NCBI RefSeq assembly: GCF_036226745.1
Contig: NZ_CP109013.1
Span: forward strand, 3,162,001 to 3,226,000
Source: Streptomyces sp. NBC_00683
GTDB lineage: Bacteria; Actinomycetota; Actinomycetes; Streptomycetales; Streptomycetaceae
Length of the DNA: 64,000 bases
Reading direction: 5' to 3'
Part shown: piece after piece, positions 54,760 through 64,000 of the stretch
Numbering within the stretch: the first letter of the stretch is position 1
Layout: each line of letters opens with the position of its first letter
Translations under genes and position numbers: made by a program
The notes under the pieces: model-generated
The model's database searches: none
Told to the model about the DNA's origin: nothing
The model's input: the letters and a program-made list of their open reading frames with translations, nothing else

Positions 54760-56484
54760 TCAGTCGGCCGCCGTACGCACCGTGGGCGACGGCAGCAGAA
54801 CCGGGCCCGCGCCCTGCTCCTTGCGGCAGACATCGCCGCACTCCGCGTCCAGGGAGCAGCACAGTGAGCAGATCGGCCCCGACTGGACCGGGCAGTCGGC
54901 GATGTCGGGCAGCTCATAGGCGGTTTCGCACACCGCGCACGTGTGCGTGGCGGTGATGTCGGCGATCTCGACGTCCGGGCCGTTCACCGGGTTCGGCCGG
55001 GCGAGGTAGTACTTCCCCTTGGTCGCCCAGGCGATCAACGGGCACAGGACCAGCGAGAGTCCGGCCGCGATGAAGGTGGAGAAGGCTTCCGCGTAGACGC
55101 CGAACAGCCCGAAGAAGGCCAGGATCGACACGGTCGAGGCGATCACCATCGCACCGAATCCGGCGGGGTTGACCGCGTAGAGGTAGGCGCGTTTGAACTC
55201 GATGTACCGGGGACTCAGCCCGATCCGCTTGTTGATGACCAGGTCGGCCGCGACCGCCGCGATCCAGGCGATGCCCACGTTGGAGTAGAAGCCCAGCAGC
55301 TTGTTCAGGGCCGCGAACATGTTCATCTCCATCAGCGTCAGCGCGATGGCGAGGTTGAGGAAGATGTACCAGACCCGGCCGGGGTGCTTGTGCGTGATCC
55401 GGGAGAAGAAGTTCGACCAGGACAGCGAGCCGCTGTAGGCGTTGGTGACGTTGATCTTCACCTGGGAGACGATCACGAAGATCGCGGCTGCGGGGAGCGC
55501 GAACGACCCCAGCCACGGCTTCAGTGCCTCGATCTGCGGCGCGATCGGCTCCAGGGCGTGCGTCTTGCCGACCGCCTCCAGCGCGACGAACGCGAGGAAC
55601 GCGCCGCCGAGCTGCTTCGCCGCGCCGATGATGACCCAGCCGGGTCCCGCCGCGAGGACGGCGAGATTCCACCGGCGCCTGTTGGTCTCGGTCTTGGCCG
55701 GCATGAAGCGCAGGTAGTCGGCCTGCTCACCGATCTGGGCGATCAGGGAGAGCGCGACGCCCGTACCGAGCCCGAAGGCGACCCAGGAGAAGCCCGAGCC
55801 CGCCCCCTCCGTGCCGCCGAAGGAGCTGAACGCCCCCCAGGCGTCCGGGGCTTCGAAGGCCAGCACCACGAAGGGCAGAATCATGCCGATGATCCAGACC
55901 GGCTGGGTCCAGGCCTGCACCTTGGCCAGTGCGCCCATGCCCCGGAAGACGATCGGGATGACGATCAGCGTGGTGATCAGATAGCCGGCCTCGACCGGCA
56001 GCCCGACGGCCTGGTGCATGGCCTGCGCCATGATCGAGCCTTCGAGGGCGAAGAAGATGAACGTGAACGACGCGTAGATCAGCGAGGTCAGCGTCGATCC
56101 GAAGTAGCCGAAGCCCGCCCCTCGCGTGACCAGGTCCATGTCCAAGCCGTACTTCGCGCAGGCCCGGGCGATCGGTATGCCGGTGAGGAAGATGATCGCC
56201 GCGGCGGCGAGGATCGACGCGAACCCGCTCGTGAACCCGTAGGTGAAGACGATCGAGGCGCCGATCGCGAAGTCGGCGAGATAGGCGATACCGCCGAGCG
56301 CGGTACCCGCGACCATCGAGGGCGACCAGCGCCGGAAGGAGTGCGGCGCGTAGCGGAGGGAGTAGTCCTCCCGGCTCTCGTCGGCCGCGAGCTTCGCATA
56401 GCTGCGCCGGGGCGCCGCCCCGGCGCCGTCCTCCGGCGCCGGCGGCGGCACCTCGGCCGTTGTGGGCGTTGCCGTGTCCGTCAT
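54760..56484 (-). CDS. NCS1-family purine/cytosine-type permease with C-terminal cysteine-rich domain
   Basis: A 574-residue transporter starting at ATG 56484 (MTDTATPTTAEVPPPAP). Twelve or so membrane helices fill residues ~55-490, with NCS1 features (SPSMVAGTALGGIAYLADFAIGAS, LVTRGAGFGYFGSTLTSLIYASFTFIFFALEGSIMAQA, INVTNAYSGSLSWSNFFSRI). NCS1 proteins take up nucleobases or related compounds with cations. Residues 513-553 add eight cysteines (C516, C519, C531, C539, C542, C543, C549, C553) in a likely metal-binding cytoplasmic knuckle, unusual for stand-alone NCS1 carriers. No catabolic gene for a nucleobase lies nearby. Confidence 0.9.
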   Translation of the reverse strand: MTDTATPTTAEVPPPAPEDGAGAAPRRSYAKLAADESREDYSLRYAPHSFRRWSPSMVAGTALGGIAYLADFAIGASIVFTYGFTSGFASILAAAAIIFLTGIPIARACAKYGLDMDLVTRGAGFGYFGSTLTSLIYASFTFIFFALEGSIMAQAMHQAVGLPVEAGYLITTLIVIPIVFRGMGALAKVQAWTQPVWIIGMILPFVVLAFEAPDAWGAFSSFGGTEGAGSGFSWVAFGLGTGVALSLIAQIGEQADYLRFMPAKTETNRRRWNLAVLAAGPGWVIIGAAKQLGGAFLAFVALEAVGKTHALEPIAPQIEALKPWLGSFALPAAAIFVIVSQVKINVTNAYSGSLSWSNFFSRITHKHPGRVWYIFLNLAIALTLMEMNMFAALNKLLGFYSNVGIAWIAAVAADLVINKRIGLSPRYIEFKRAYLYAVNPAGFGAMVIASTVSILAFFGLFGVYAEAFSTFIAAGLSLVLCPLIAWATKGKYYLARPNPVNGPDVEIADITATHTCAVCETAYELPDIADCPVQSGPICSLCCSLDAECGDVCRKEQGAGPVLLPSPTVRTAAD

Positions 56485-56675
56485 CGGTGACTTCCCGTTC
56501 GTCGGTCCGTGTGCGGGTGACGAACGGGAAGTTACGAGCCGGACATGACAAGCCCCCACAGTCGGCGATTGCCTGCGGGTTAAGGGCGGCGAGGGGGAGT
56601 TAACTCCTCGTCACGGACGGCGGACACACCATCCCTCATAGCGGTCGTCACGGCCGGTACAGCCCGCACGGCCGG

Positions 56676-57428
56676 TCACTTGACCGGCAGATGGTAGGCG
56701 ATCCGGTAGCGGTCGGCGGGCACGACCACATCCGCCGTCTCCACCGCACGCCCCGACGCGTAGTACGTGCGCCCGATCACCATCACCACGTGCCCCGGCA
56801 CACCACCGAGCGCCAGGAGCTCCTCCGCCAGCCCCGGGCGCGCGCCAACCTCCTCCGCCACGTTGTCCACGACGACGTCGATCGCGGCCATCCGGTCGAC
56901 CACGCCGCAGCCGCCCAGCGGGCCCTCCTCCGGAAGCATCACCGGCGTACGGCCCGTGACGGCGAGGGGCTCCCAGGACGTCGAGAGCATCATCGGCTCG
57001 CCCGCGTCCCGGAAGACGTACCTCGTACGCATCACCCGGTCGCCAGGCTCGATGCCGAGGCGTTCGGCGATCTCGGGGCTGGCGCCCTCCTGTTCACTGC
57101 GGGACTCCCAGGTCCCGCGCATGCCTTCCGCCGTCTGTTCCTGGCGGAACGGACTGGCTCCGGCTCCCGGCCGGTAGCCGGAGCGGGCGATCCGGCGCGG
57201 GACCGGGCGCTCACGCACGTACGTCCCGGAGCCCGACCTCCCCTCGACCAGCCCTTCGGCCATCAGCACCTTCCGCGCCTCCAGCGCGACGGTGTCCGAG
57301 ACTCCGTACTCCTCGCGGATACGCGCCTGCGACGGCAGGCGGGTATGAGGCGGCAGCGCGCCGTTGACGATCTTCTCTCTGAGATCGCTCGCCACGCGCA
57401 GATAGGCGGGCTGCTCACCGAAAGTCAC
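56676..57428 (-). CDS. GntR/HutC-family transcriptional regulator with UTRA domain
   Basis: A 250-residue regulator starting at GTG 57428 (VTFGEQPAYLRVASDLREKI) with GGGAG upstream. The N-terminal winged helix contains LPSQARIREEYGVSDTVALEARKVLMAEGLVEGRSGSGTYV, and the UTRA effector domain spans ~85-250 (MRTRYVFRDAGEPMMLSTSWEPL...). It is not DasR: the sequence lacks the DasR N-terminus and sensor blocks. It is divergent from the chitinase, but the intergenic DasR-type site sits at the chitinase promoter. Its own target and effector are unknown. Confidence 0.9.
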   Translation of the reverse strand: MTFGEQPAYLRVASDLREKIVNGALPPHTRLPSQARIREEYGVSDTVALEARKVLMAEGLVEGRSGSGTYVRERPVPRRIARSGYRPGAGASPFRQEQTAEGMRGTWESRSEQEGASPEIAERLGIEPGDRVMRTRYVFRDAGEPMMLSTSWEPLAVTGRTPVMLPEEGPLGGCGVVDRMAAIDVVVDNVAEEVGARPGLAEELLALGGVPGHVVMVIGRTYYASGRAVETADVVVPADRYRIAYHLPVK

Positions 57429-57566
57429 AGGCCACTCCCAACAGGTTGACAGACTGCAACAGCCTGGCAACCGTCGGTTGTGCACCGCAAGCACAGGCCA
57501 CAGTTTCACTCGATGTGATGATTCCTCGCCGACCAGCGCATACCTCGCGCGACGCCGCGCGGGCTC

Positions 57567-57596
57567 TTGACCGTTTTTGGTCCAGACCAATACCTT
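57567..57596 (+). promoter_or_regulatory. Chitinase promoter with embedded DasR-type (dre) site
   Basis: -35 TTGACC (57567-57572) and -10 TACCTT (57591-57596) are 18 bp apart. Between them lies TTGGTCCAGACCAA (57577-57590), a near-perfect palindrome close to the DasR consensus core TGGTCTAGACCA (one central mismatch). DasR is the GlcNAc-responsive repressor that controls chitinase genes in Streptomyces, so repression relieved by chitin-derived amino sugars is expected. Confidence 0.8.
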
Positions 57597-57658
57597 CCTC
57601 TGCACAGCACGGCTCTCGCTGGCTCTCCAGCTCCGGCACACGCACAGGAACGAGTCCC

Positions 57659-59044
57659 ATGCGTCGAAGAACCCTGTCCAGACTGACCACGGCCGCCTGC
57701 GCCTTCGCGCTGCTGGCCGGCATCGCCCCCGCGGCCACGGCCGACGGCGCCCACGACGACGGCGGCCGCGACGACCGAGGCGCGGGCCACAACCGCGCGT
57801 ACAAGAGCATCGGCTACTTCACCCAATGGGGCGTCTACGGACGCGACTTCCAGGTCAAGGACCTGGACACGAGCGGTGCGGCGGCCAGGCTCACCCACAT
57901 CAACTACGCCTTCGGCAACGTCAGTGCCGAAGGCAGGTGCTTCACCGGCAATGTGCCCGGCGAGGCGGACGCCTGGGCGGACTACGCCCGTCCGCTGGAT
58001 GCCGCGGGATCGGTGGACGGCGTCGCCGACACCGACACCCAGGCCCTCGCGGGCAACTTCAACCAGCTGCGCGAGCTCAAGGCCAAGCACCCCGGCCTCA
58101 AGGTGATGATCTCGCTGGGCGGCTGGAGCTGGTCCACCCACTTCTCCGACGCGGCCCGCACCGCCGCCTCCCGCAAGGCCCTCGTCTCGTCCTGCATCGA
58201 CCTGTACATCAAGGGCAACCTGCCCGTCGACGGCGTACGCGGGGGCGAGGGGGCCGCGGCCGGCCTCTTCGACGGCATCGACATCGACTGGGAGTGGCCC
58301 GGTTCCGCCGGTGACACCGACACGGTCTACCGCCCCGAGGACAAGAAGAACTTCACCGCCCTGGTGCACGAGTTCCGTACCCAGCTCGACGCCTACGCGA
58401 CGTCGCAGAAGCCGCAGAAGTCACTGACGGACCGGAAGGCACGTCAGAAGCACTACGAGCTCTCGGCGTTCGTTCCCACCGCCCCCGCCAAGATCGACGC
58501 GGGCTTCGATGTCCGCCGCATCATGCGGGACTTCGACTTCGTCAACCTCCAGGGCTACGACTTCCACGTCTCCGGTGAGACGACGACCGCCCAACAGTCC
58601 GCCCTGTACGCGAAGGGCGACTTCAGCGTCGACCAGACGGTCCGCGACTGGATCAGGCGCGGTGCCCCCGCCCGCAAGCTGGTGGTGGGCATGCCGTTCT
58701 ACGGGCAGGGCTGGACCGGAGTGACCGGTGGCGGCGACGGTCTCGGGCAGCCGGCGACGGCGCCCGCCCCGGCCACGTACGCGGCGGGCTACGAGGACTA
58801 CAAGGCCCTCAAGAAGCTGGCCGATTCCGGGCAGTACACGGTGCACCGCGACACCCGCAACGGCCACGCCTGGCTGTTCGACGGGACGACGCTGTGGACG
58901 TACGACGACCCGCAGGTGCTGCGCGCCAAGACCTCGTACATCCGTGACCGCGGTCTCGGCGGTGCGATGTTCTGGTCGCTGGACGGCGACACGGACGACG
59001 GCGAGCTGATGTCCGCGGTCGACCGCGGACTCAATCGCCGCTAA
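57659..59044 (+). CDS. Secreted GH18 chitinase
   Basis: A 461-residue enzyme with a signal peptide MRRRTLSRLTTAACAFALLAGIAPAATA. The catalytic domain begins KSIGYFTQWGVYGRDFQVKDLD and has KVMISLGGWSWSTHF and the GH18 motif FDGIDIDWEW (acid E212, supporting D208 and D210). The GH18 subfamily A insertion is present in the ~300-400 region (YELSAFVPTAPAKIDAGFD..., MPFYGQGWTGV). No carbohydrate-binding module is attached. ATG 57659 follows AGGAACGAG. The DasR-type site in its promoter fits chitin catabolism. Confidence 0.93.
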   Translation: MRRRTLSRLTTAACAFALLAGIAPAATADGAHDDGGRDDRGAGHNRAYKSIGYFTQWGVYGRDFQVKDLDTSGAAARLTHINYAFGNVSAEGRCFTGNVPGEADAWADYARPLDAAGSVDGVADTDTQALAGNFNQLRELKAKHPGLKVMISLGGWSWSTHFSDAARTAASRKALVSSCIDLYIKGNLPVDGVRGGEGAAAGLFDGIDIDWEWPGSAGDTDTVYRPEDKKNFTALVHEFRTQLDAYATSQKPQKSLTDRKARQKHYELSAFVPTAPAKIDAGFDVRRIMRDFDFVNLQGYDFHVSGETTTAQQSALYAKGDFSVDQTVRDWIRRGAPARKLVVGMPFYGQGWTGVTGGGDGLGQPATAPAPATYAAGYEDYKALKKLADSGQYTVHRDTRNGHAWLFDGTTLWTYDDPQVLRAKTSYIRDRGLGGAMFWSLDGDTDDGELMSAVDRGLNRR

Positions 59045-59085
59045 GCCCTCCCGCCCGGATCAGGCCGGGCTCCCGGAGGAAGCGT

Positions 59086-59116
59086 GCGGGGCGGCTGCCG
59101 TCGGCAGCCGCCCCGC
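59086..59116. terminator. Bidirectional terminator between chitinase and subtilase genes
   Basis: GCGGGGCGGCTGCCG and CGGCAGCCGCCCCGC form a perfect 15-bp stem around a single T, between converging genes ending at 59044 and 59151. Confidence 0.85.
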
Positions 59117-59150
59117 GTGCGTTCATGTCCGGCTCAGAAGCGGTCCGGCA

Positions 59151-60734
<1,584 letters not shown>

Positions 60735-60783
60735 CTGAGGGGTCCTCCTCGTTTGCGGTGCGCTGGTGGGGGATGCCTGGGGG

Positions 60784-60819
60784 TGCATTGACCTGCATCG
60801 CGGTGCATGGGGGGTGCAT
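60784..60819. repeat. Four helically phased TGCAT elements upstream of the subtilase gene
   Basis: TGCAT occurs at 60784, 60794, 60804 and 60815, spaced 10, 10 and 11 bp; three copies are preceded by GG (GGTGCAT). Such spacing puts all copies on one DNA face, 50-85 bp upstream of the protease start. Regulatory iterons are inferred; no known binder recognised. Confidence 0.5.
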
Positions 60820-61012
60820 TCGGTCGAGCGGGGTGCCTTCGGCCAAACAACAACATGGGCATGACAAACCAGACACGACAGAACCGCGTTCCGGGTTCCT
60901 CGTACGGCGGCGTGCCCTGCTGCCAGCGAAAGATTGGCCCATCCATAGGAATCCCACAAGACTGTCTTGGCATGAGCAATACATTCGCCACATGGCTGAC
61001 ATGCTGGCGGGC

Positions 61013-62113
61013 ATGGCCACCTATCGCTGCCCGCAGGACGGGACCCGCGCAGACACGACCGAGCTGACCTGGTGTTGTCCCCTCTGCCGGGGGCCCTGGG
61101 ACCTCGACTTCGACGTCCGGTCACCGATGTCCCTCGACTCGCTCACCGGACGCGTGAGTTCACTGTGGCGTTACGAAGAGGCCTTGCCCCTCCGCGGTCC
61201 TGCGGTCAGCCTCGGCGAGGGCAGGACCCCGCTCGTCCCCCTCACCGCGAGTGTCTCGGCCAAGCTCGACTACTTGATGCCGACGCTCTCCTTCAAGGAC
61301 CGGGGCGCGGTCATGCTGGCCGAACTGGCCCGCCGCCTCGCCCCGGAGCGGGTCGTCGCGGACAGCAGCGGCAATGCGGGCACGGCCGTCGCCGCGTACT
61401 GCGCCCGCGCCGGCCTGCCCTGCACGGTGTACGTCCCCGAGGGCACGTCCCCGAAGAAGACCGAGCAGATCCGCGCGCACGGCGCCCGGCTGGAGATCGT
61501 GCCCGGCGACCGCGAGGCCACCGCACGGGCCGCCCGCGCGGCCGCCGACGGGCCCGGTACCTTCTACGCCTCGCACGTCTTCAACCCGTACTTCCTGCAC
61601 GGCACGAAGACCTACGTCTACGAGATGTGGGAGGACCTCGGCGGCACGCTGCCGGAGGCGATCGCCGTGCCGGTCGGCAACGGCACCCTGCTCCTCGGCG
61701 CGGCCCTGGCCACGGCGGAACTCCTCGCGCAGGGCCTGATCGACCGCCGTCCCGCGCTGATCGCCGTACAGGCCGAGGCTGTGTCCCCGCTCGCGGAGGC
61801 GTTCCGTGCGGGCGCCGGCGAACTGCTCGATTCGCCCGTCCACGCCTCCCCCACCCTCGCCGAGGGCATCGCCATCCCCCGTCCGCCGCGCGCCCGGCAG
61901 ATCCTTGCGGCCGTCAGGGAGTCGGGCGGCACCTTCCTCACCGTCACCGAGGAACGGATCCGTGCCGCGCAGCAGGACCTGGCGGCCCGCGGCTTCTTCG
62001 TCGAGACGACCGGGGTCGCCTGCTGGGCGGCCGTGGGCGACTGGACGGACCGCAGCGTCGTCGTACCCCTGTGCGGCGCCGGCCTCAAGACGGGCCTGGC
62101 GCCCGCACCGTGA
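61013..62113 (+). CDS. Threonine-synthase-like PLP enzyme
   Basis: A fold-type II PLP enzyme, 366 residues from ATG 61013. The N-terminal zinc-ribbon-like CPQDGTRADTTELTWCCPLC is followed by LGEGRTPLVPL, the PLP lysine K95 in LSFKDRGA and phosphate/cofactor motifs SSGNAGTAVAAYCARAG and VPVGNGTLL. YEMWEDLGG and FVETTGVACWAAV are typical of threonine synthase relatives. It likely converts O-phosphohomoserine or a related substrate; the primary threonine synthase is normally next to hom/thrB, absent here, so another role is possible. In-frame ATGs at 60992 and 61001 are alternative starts. Confidence 0.82.
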   Translation: MATYRCPQDGTRADTTELTWCCPLCRGPWDLDFDVRSPMSLDSLTGRVSSLWRYEEALPLRGPAVSLGEGRTPLVPLTASVSAKLDYLMPTLSFKDRGAVMLAELARRLAPERVVADSSGNAGTAVAAYCARAGLPCTVYVPEGTSPKKTEQIRAHGARLEIVPGDREATARAARAAADGPGTFYASHVFNPYFLHGTKTYVYEMWEDLGGTLPEAIAVPVGNGTLLLGAALATAELLAQGLIDRRPALIAVQAEAVSPLAEAFRAGAGELLDSPVHASPTLAEGIAIPRPPRARQILAAVRESGGTFLTVTEERIRAAQQDLAARGFFVETTGVACWAAVGDWTDRSVVVPLCGAGLKTGLAPAP

Positions 62114-62143
62114 CCGGAATCCGCCCCGCGCCGTGACCGCCCG

Positions 62144-62626
62144 TCAGTCCGTCCAGTACGTGTCGTGCCTGATGAAGAACTCGGCACGCTCCTTCTCCGG
62201 CCAGTCGGAGACCTGCGACACCTTCTCGAAGTACTCCTCGCGGGGCGCCCCGGGCGTGAACAGCAGCAGCATCGAGGCGGGTGCGTCCGAGTCGTTGCGG
62301 AAGGCGTGCAGGCCGCCCTGCGGTACGTACAGGAAGTCGCCCTCGGTCGTGTCGACCCAGCGCTCGCCGTTGTAGATCCGCACCGTCCCGCCGAGGATGA
62401 AGAACGACTCCGAGATCGTGCGGTGGAAGTGCGTGGCAGGGCCACCGGCCCTGGGCGCCATGTTGATCCGGTAGAGCCCGAACTCGCCGTGCGTCGACTC
62501 CGTGGTCGCCAGGTAGTGCGTGGTGCCACCGCTGCGCGTCAGCAGATTCGGCGTGGTGTCCGCCGGGCGGTACTGCGCGCTGATCTCGCCCTCGCCGTCC
62601 GTGTACTTGGGTTCCGGATACGACAT
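62144..62626 (-). CDS. Cupin-domain protein
   Basis: A 160-residue single-cupin protein. Motif 1 is GGPATHFHRTISESFFILGGTVRI and motif 2 is GDFLYVPQGGLHAFRN, giving three His and one Glu for a metal site. The protein ends FFIRHDTYWTD. Related cupins bind hydrophobic or aromatic small molecules, but no substrate is suggested by context. GGGAGAACGGC precedes the ATG. It converges on the threonine-synthase-like gene. Confidence 0.88.
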   Translation of the reverse strand: MSYPEPKYTDGEGEISAQYRPADTTPNLLTRSGGTTHYLATTESTHGEFGLYRINMAPRAGGPATHFHRTISESFFILGGTVRIYNGERWVDTTEGDFLYVPQGGLHAFRNDSDAPASMLLLFTPGAPREEYFEKVSQVSDWPEKERAEFFIRHDTYWTD

Positions 62627-62735
62627 GCCGTTCTCCCTCTGCCCTGGACCGGTCCGCTCCGATGTGCCGTCCGATCAGCCGTTCACCCGCGCGCCGCAGC
62701 CCTACCCGCGACGCCGCCGTGCCTACCTTCGTACG

Positions 62736-64000
62736 GTGAGCCTCACGCGCATCTCTGTTCTCACGTCCTTGGTGGCGGGCGCACTGATCGCCCCCCTGCC
62801 GCCGCTCTCGTACGCGACCGGCGCGAGGACCGCCGCACCCGTGACGGCGCCACCGCCCGCCTCGTGCGGGCGGACGGGCCACGCGGGCGCCCGGGACGCA
62901 TCCGGTGCGTCCGCCGCCTCCGACGGCGCCTCCTGGGCGCCGACGTCCACCGCCTTCGGCGAGGCCGCGGGATACGACCCCTACGTCGGCAACGGCTATC
63001 TGGGCCACCGGGTGCCCGCCACGGGCGCCGGATACGCGGCGACGGGCGGGAAGACCGGCTGGCCCCTCTACACACCACGGTACGACGGAGCCTTCGTCTC
63101 CGGGCTCTACGCCCGCGACAAGGGCCTCGCCGAGGGCCGCGAGGTGATCGCCGCCCTGCCGAGCTGGACCACCCTCGACGTGCGCGTCGGTACGGAGACC
63201 TTCGGCACCGGCACTCCCGCCGGCCGCGTCTCGCGGTACCGGCAGACCGCCTTCTTGCGCTGCGGTGTCGTCGTGACCTCGCTGCGCTGGACCACCGCCG
63301 ACGGCCGGGCGACCGATCTGACGTACGAAGTGCTGACCGACCGCTCCGACGTGCACACCGGGGCCGTACGCCTGCGGATGACCCCGCACTGGAGCGGCAC
63401 GGCAACGGTCACGGGCCGGCTGGACGAGCGCGGGGCGCGCCGGATGACGGTCGCGGACGACGGCACGTTCCGCACGCTCGGCACGGGCACGGAGGGGGCG
63501 ATCGTCCAGACGGGTACCGGCAACGGCACCCGGACCGCCCGGGTCGAGGCGGGCCGCTCGTACACGTTCGAGAAGTACGTGGGCATCGACACCGCCCTCA
63601 CCTCCCGCACCCCCCTCGTCTCCGCGCGCGACGCCTCGCGGCGCGCCGCCCGGCGCGGCTGGTCCGGGGTCCTCGCCGGCAACGCGGCCGCCTGGCGGAC
63701 CGCCTGGGCCTCCGACATCGCCGTCCCGGGCAGCCCGGATCTGCAGGCCTGGCTGCGTGCCGCGCAGTACGGCCTGCTCGCCGGCACCCGCACAGGTTCC
63801 TCGGACAGCATCGCCCCGGCGGGGCTGACCAGCGACAACTACGCAGGCATGGTGTTCTGGGACGCCGAGACGTGGATGTACCCGGGGCTGCTCGCCACCC
63901 GCCCCGAACTGGCCCGCACGGTGGTCGAGTACCGCTACCGCACCAGGGGAGCCGCCCGCGCCAACGCCGAGAAGCTGGGCCACAGCGGCCTGTTCTACCC
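62736..64000 (+). CDS. Secreted GH65-type glycoside hydrolase (acid-trehalase/ATHL1-like), partial
   Basis: The frame runs open from GTG 62736 to the window edge (421 codons visible). Signal-like N-terminus VSLTRISVLTSLVAGALIAPLPPLSYA, then a beta-sandwich starting YDPYVGNGYLGHRVPATGAGY. The start of the (alpha/alpha)6 catalytic barrel shows SDNYAGMVFWDAETWMYPGLLATRP, the GH65 substrate-binding block. The catalytic Glu lies beyond the edge. Acid trehalases and related alpha-glucoside hydrolases of eukaryotes and actinobacteria share this pattern; a phosphorylase is less likely for an exported protein. The ribosome site is weak, so the start may be wrong by a few codons. Confidence 0.8.
   Translation, partial: MSLTRISVLTSLVAGALIAPLPPLSYATGARTAAPVTAPPPASCGRTGHAGARDASGASAASDGASWAPTSTAFGEAAGYDPYVGNGYLGHRVPATGAGYAATGGKTGWPLYTPRYDGAFVSGLYARDKGLAEGREVIAALPSWTTLDVRVGTETFGTGTPAGRVSRYRQTAFLRCGVVVTSLRWTTADGRATDLTYEVLTDRSDVHTGAVRLRMTPHWSGTATVTGRLDERGARRMTVADDGTFRTLGTGTEGAIVQTGTGNGTRTARVEAGRSYTFEKYVGIDTALTSRTPLVSARDASRRAARRGWSGVLAGNAAAWRTAWASDIAVPGSPDLQAWLRAAQYGLLAGTRTGSSDSIAPAGLTSDNYAGMVFWDAETWMYPGLLATRPELARTVVEYRYRTRGAARANAEKLGHSGLFY

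Noticed and set aside
56676..57428. GntR regulator as DasR itself
   Set aside because: The residues do not match the DasR N-terminus or sensor segments that I recall, although a DasR-type site lies next door.
61013..62113. Assignment as the main biosynthetic threonine synthase thrC
   Set aside because: No hom or thrB neighbours; Streptomyces normally keeps thrC in that cluster, so only a family-level call is given.

Overview
The window is high-GC actinobacterial chromosome with the character of Streptomyces. Third-codon positions are strongly G/C. GTG and TTG starts are used. Most coding frames have long open frames on the opposite strand. The gene content also fits: mycothiol deacetylase MshB, duplicated BldK-like oligopeptide importers, a DasR-type site in front of a chitinase, SpoIIE-type phosphatase and RsbW-type ATPase regulators, and many secreted polysaccharide hydrolases. 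I found no rRNA, tRNA, CRISPR array, transposase or prophage. Apart from some local tandem repeats it reads as ordinary chromosome.

Layout. 0-2.6 kb: acetyltransferase, SirB1-type protein and hexapeptide acetyltransferase, probably one operon. 2.8-4.7 kb: a secreted GH55-type beta-1,3-glucanase behind a perfect 18-bp palindrome. 4.7-11.3 kb (minus): VOC protein, DesK/NarL-type two-component pair, a membrane protein with a collagen-like cytoplasmic arm, a DUF6113-type membrane protein translationally coupled to mshB, and a small membrane protein. 11.4-14.7 kb: S9 prolyl-oligopeptidase-like peptidase facing a polytopic membrane protein. 14.8-26.6 kb (minus): two complete paralogous oligopeptide ABC importers in the order binding protein, permease, permease, ATPase, ATPase. 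27-29 kb: typA/bipA. 29.3-31.7 kb: an orphan family-5 binding lipoprotein with a large low-complexity insertion. 32-35.8 kb: a small unknown gene and then sdhC-sdhA-sdhB. 35.8-37 kb: MarR regulator and an isochorismatase-fold hydrolase lacking the usual cysteine. 37.2-45.8 kb: LacI regulator, a 26-bp tandem repeat, a CE7-type esterase, then sugar ABC importer, GH1 glucosidase and a Tat-exported PF10091 (GH144-like) protein. 45.8-50.1 kb: GH18-like membrane protein, TPM-domain protein and PspA. 50.2-54.6 kb: SpoIIE phosphatase/ATPase, RsbW-like ATPase, Nudix protein and a 60-residue SPOR-like protein. 54.7-64 kb: NCS1 permease with a cysteine-rich tail, GntR regulator, chitinase, subtilase, threonine-synthase-like enzyme, cupin, and the 5' part of a secreted GH65-type enzyme.

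How the parts work together. Nutrient capture dominates: extracellular polymer hydrolases (GH55, GH18, PF10091, GH65, S8) beside peptide and sugar importers. The most informative regulatory inference is a near-identical 14-bp LacI-type operator in front of both the lacI gene (37111-37124) and the sugar importer operon (39668-39681), the latter inside a 31-bp inverted repeat. This ties regulator, importer, GH1 enzyme and PF10091 enzyme into one candidate glycan-utilisation unit. Because PF10091 relatives act on beta-1,2-glucans, beta-1,2-gluco-oligosaccharides are a testable substrate guess. The order sdh, typA, peptide importers, mshB resembles what I remember around SCO5106-SCO5126 of S. coelicolor, including the bldK locus. 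That is recollection and was not checked.
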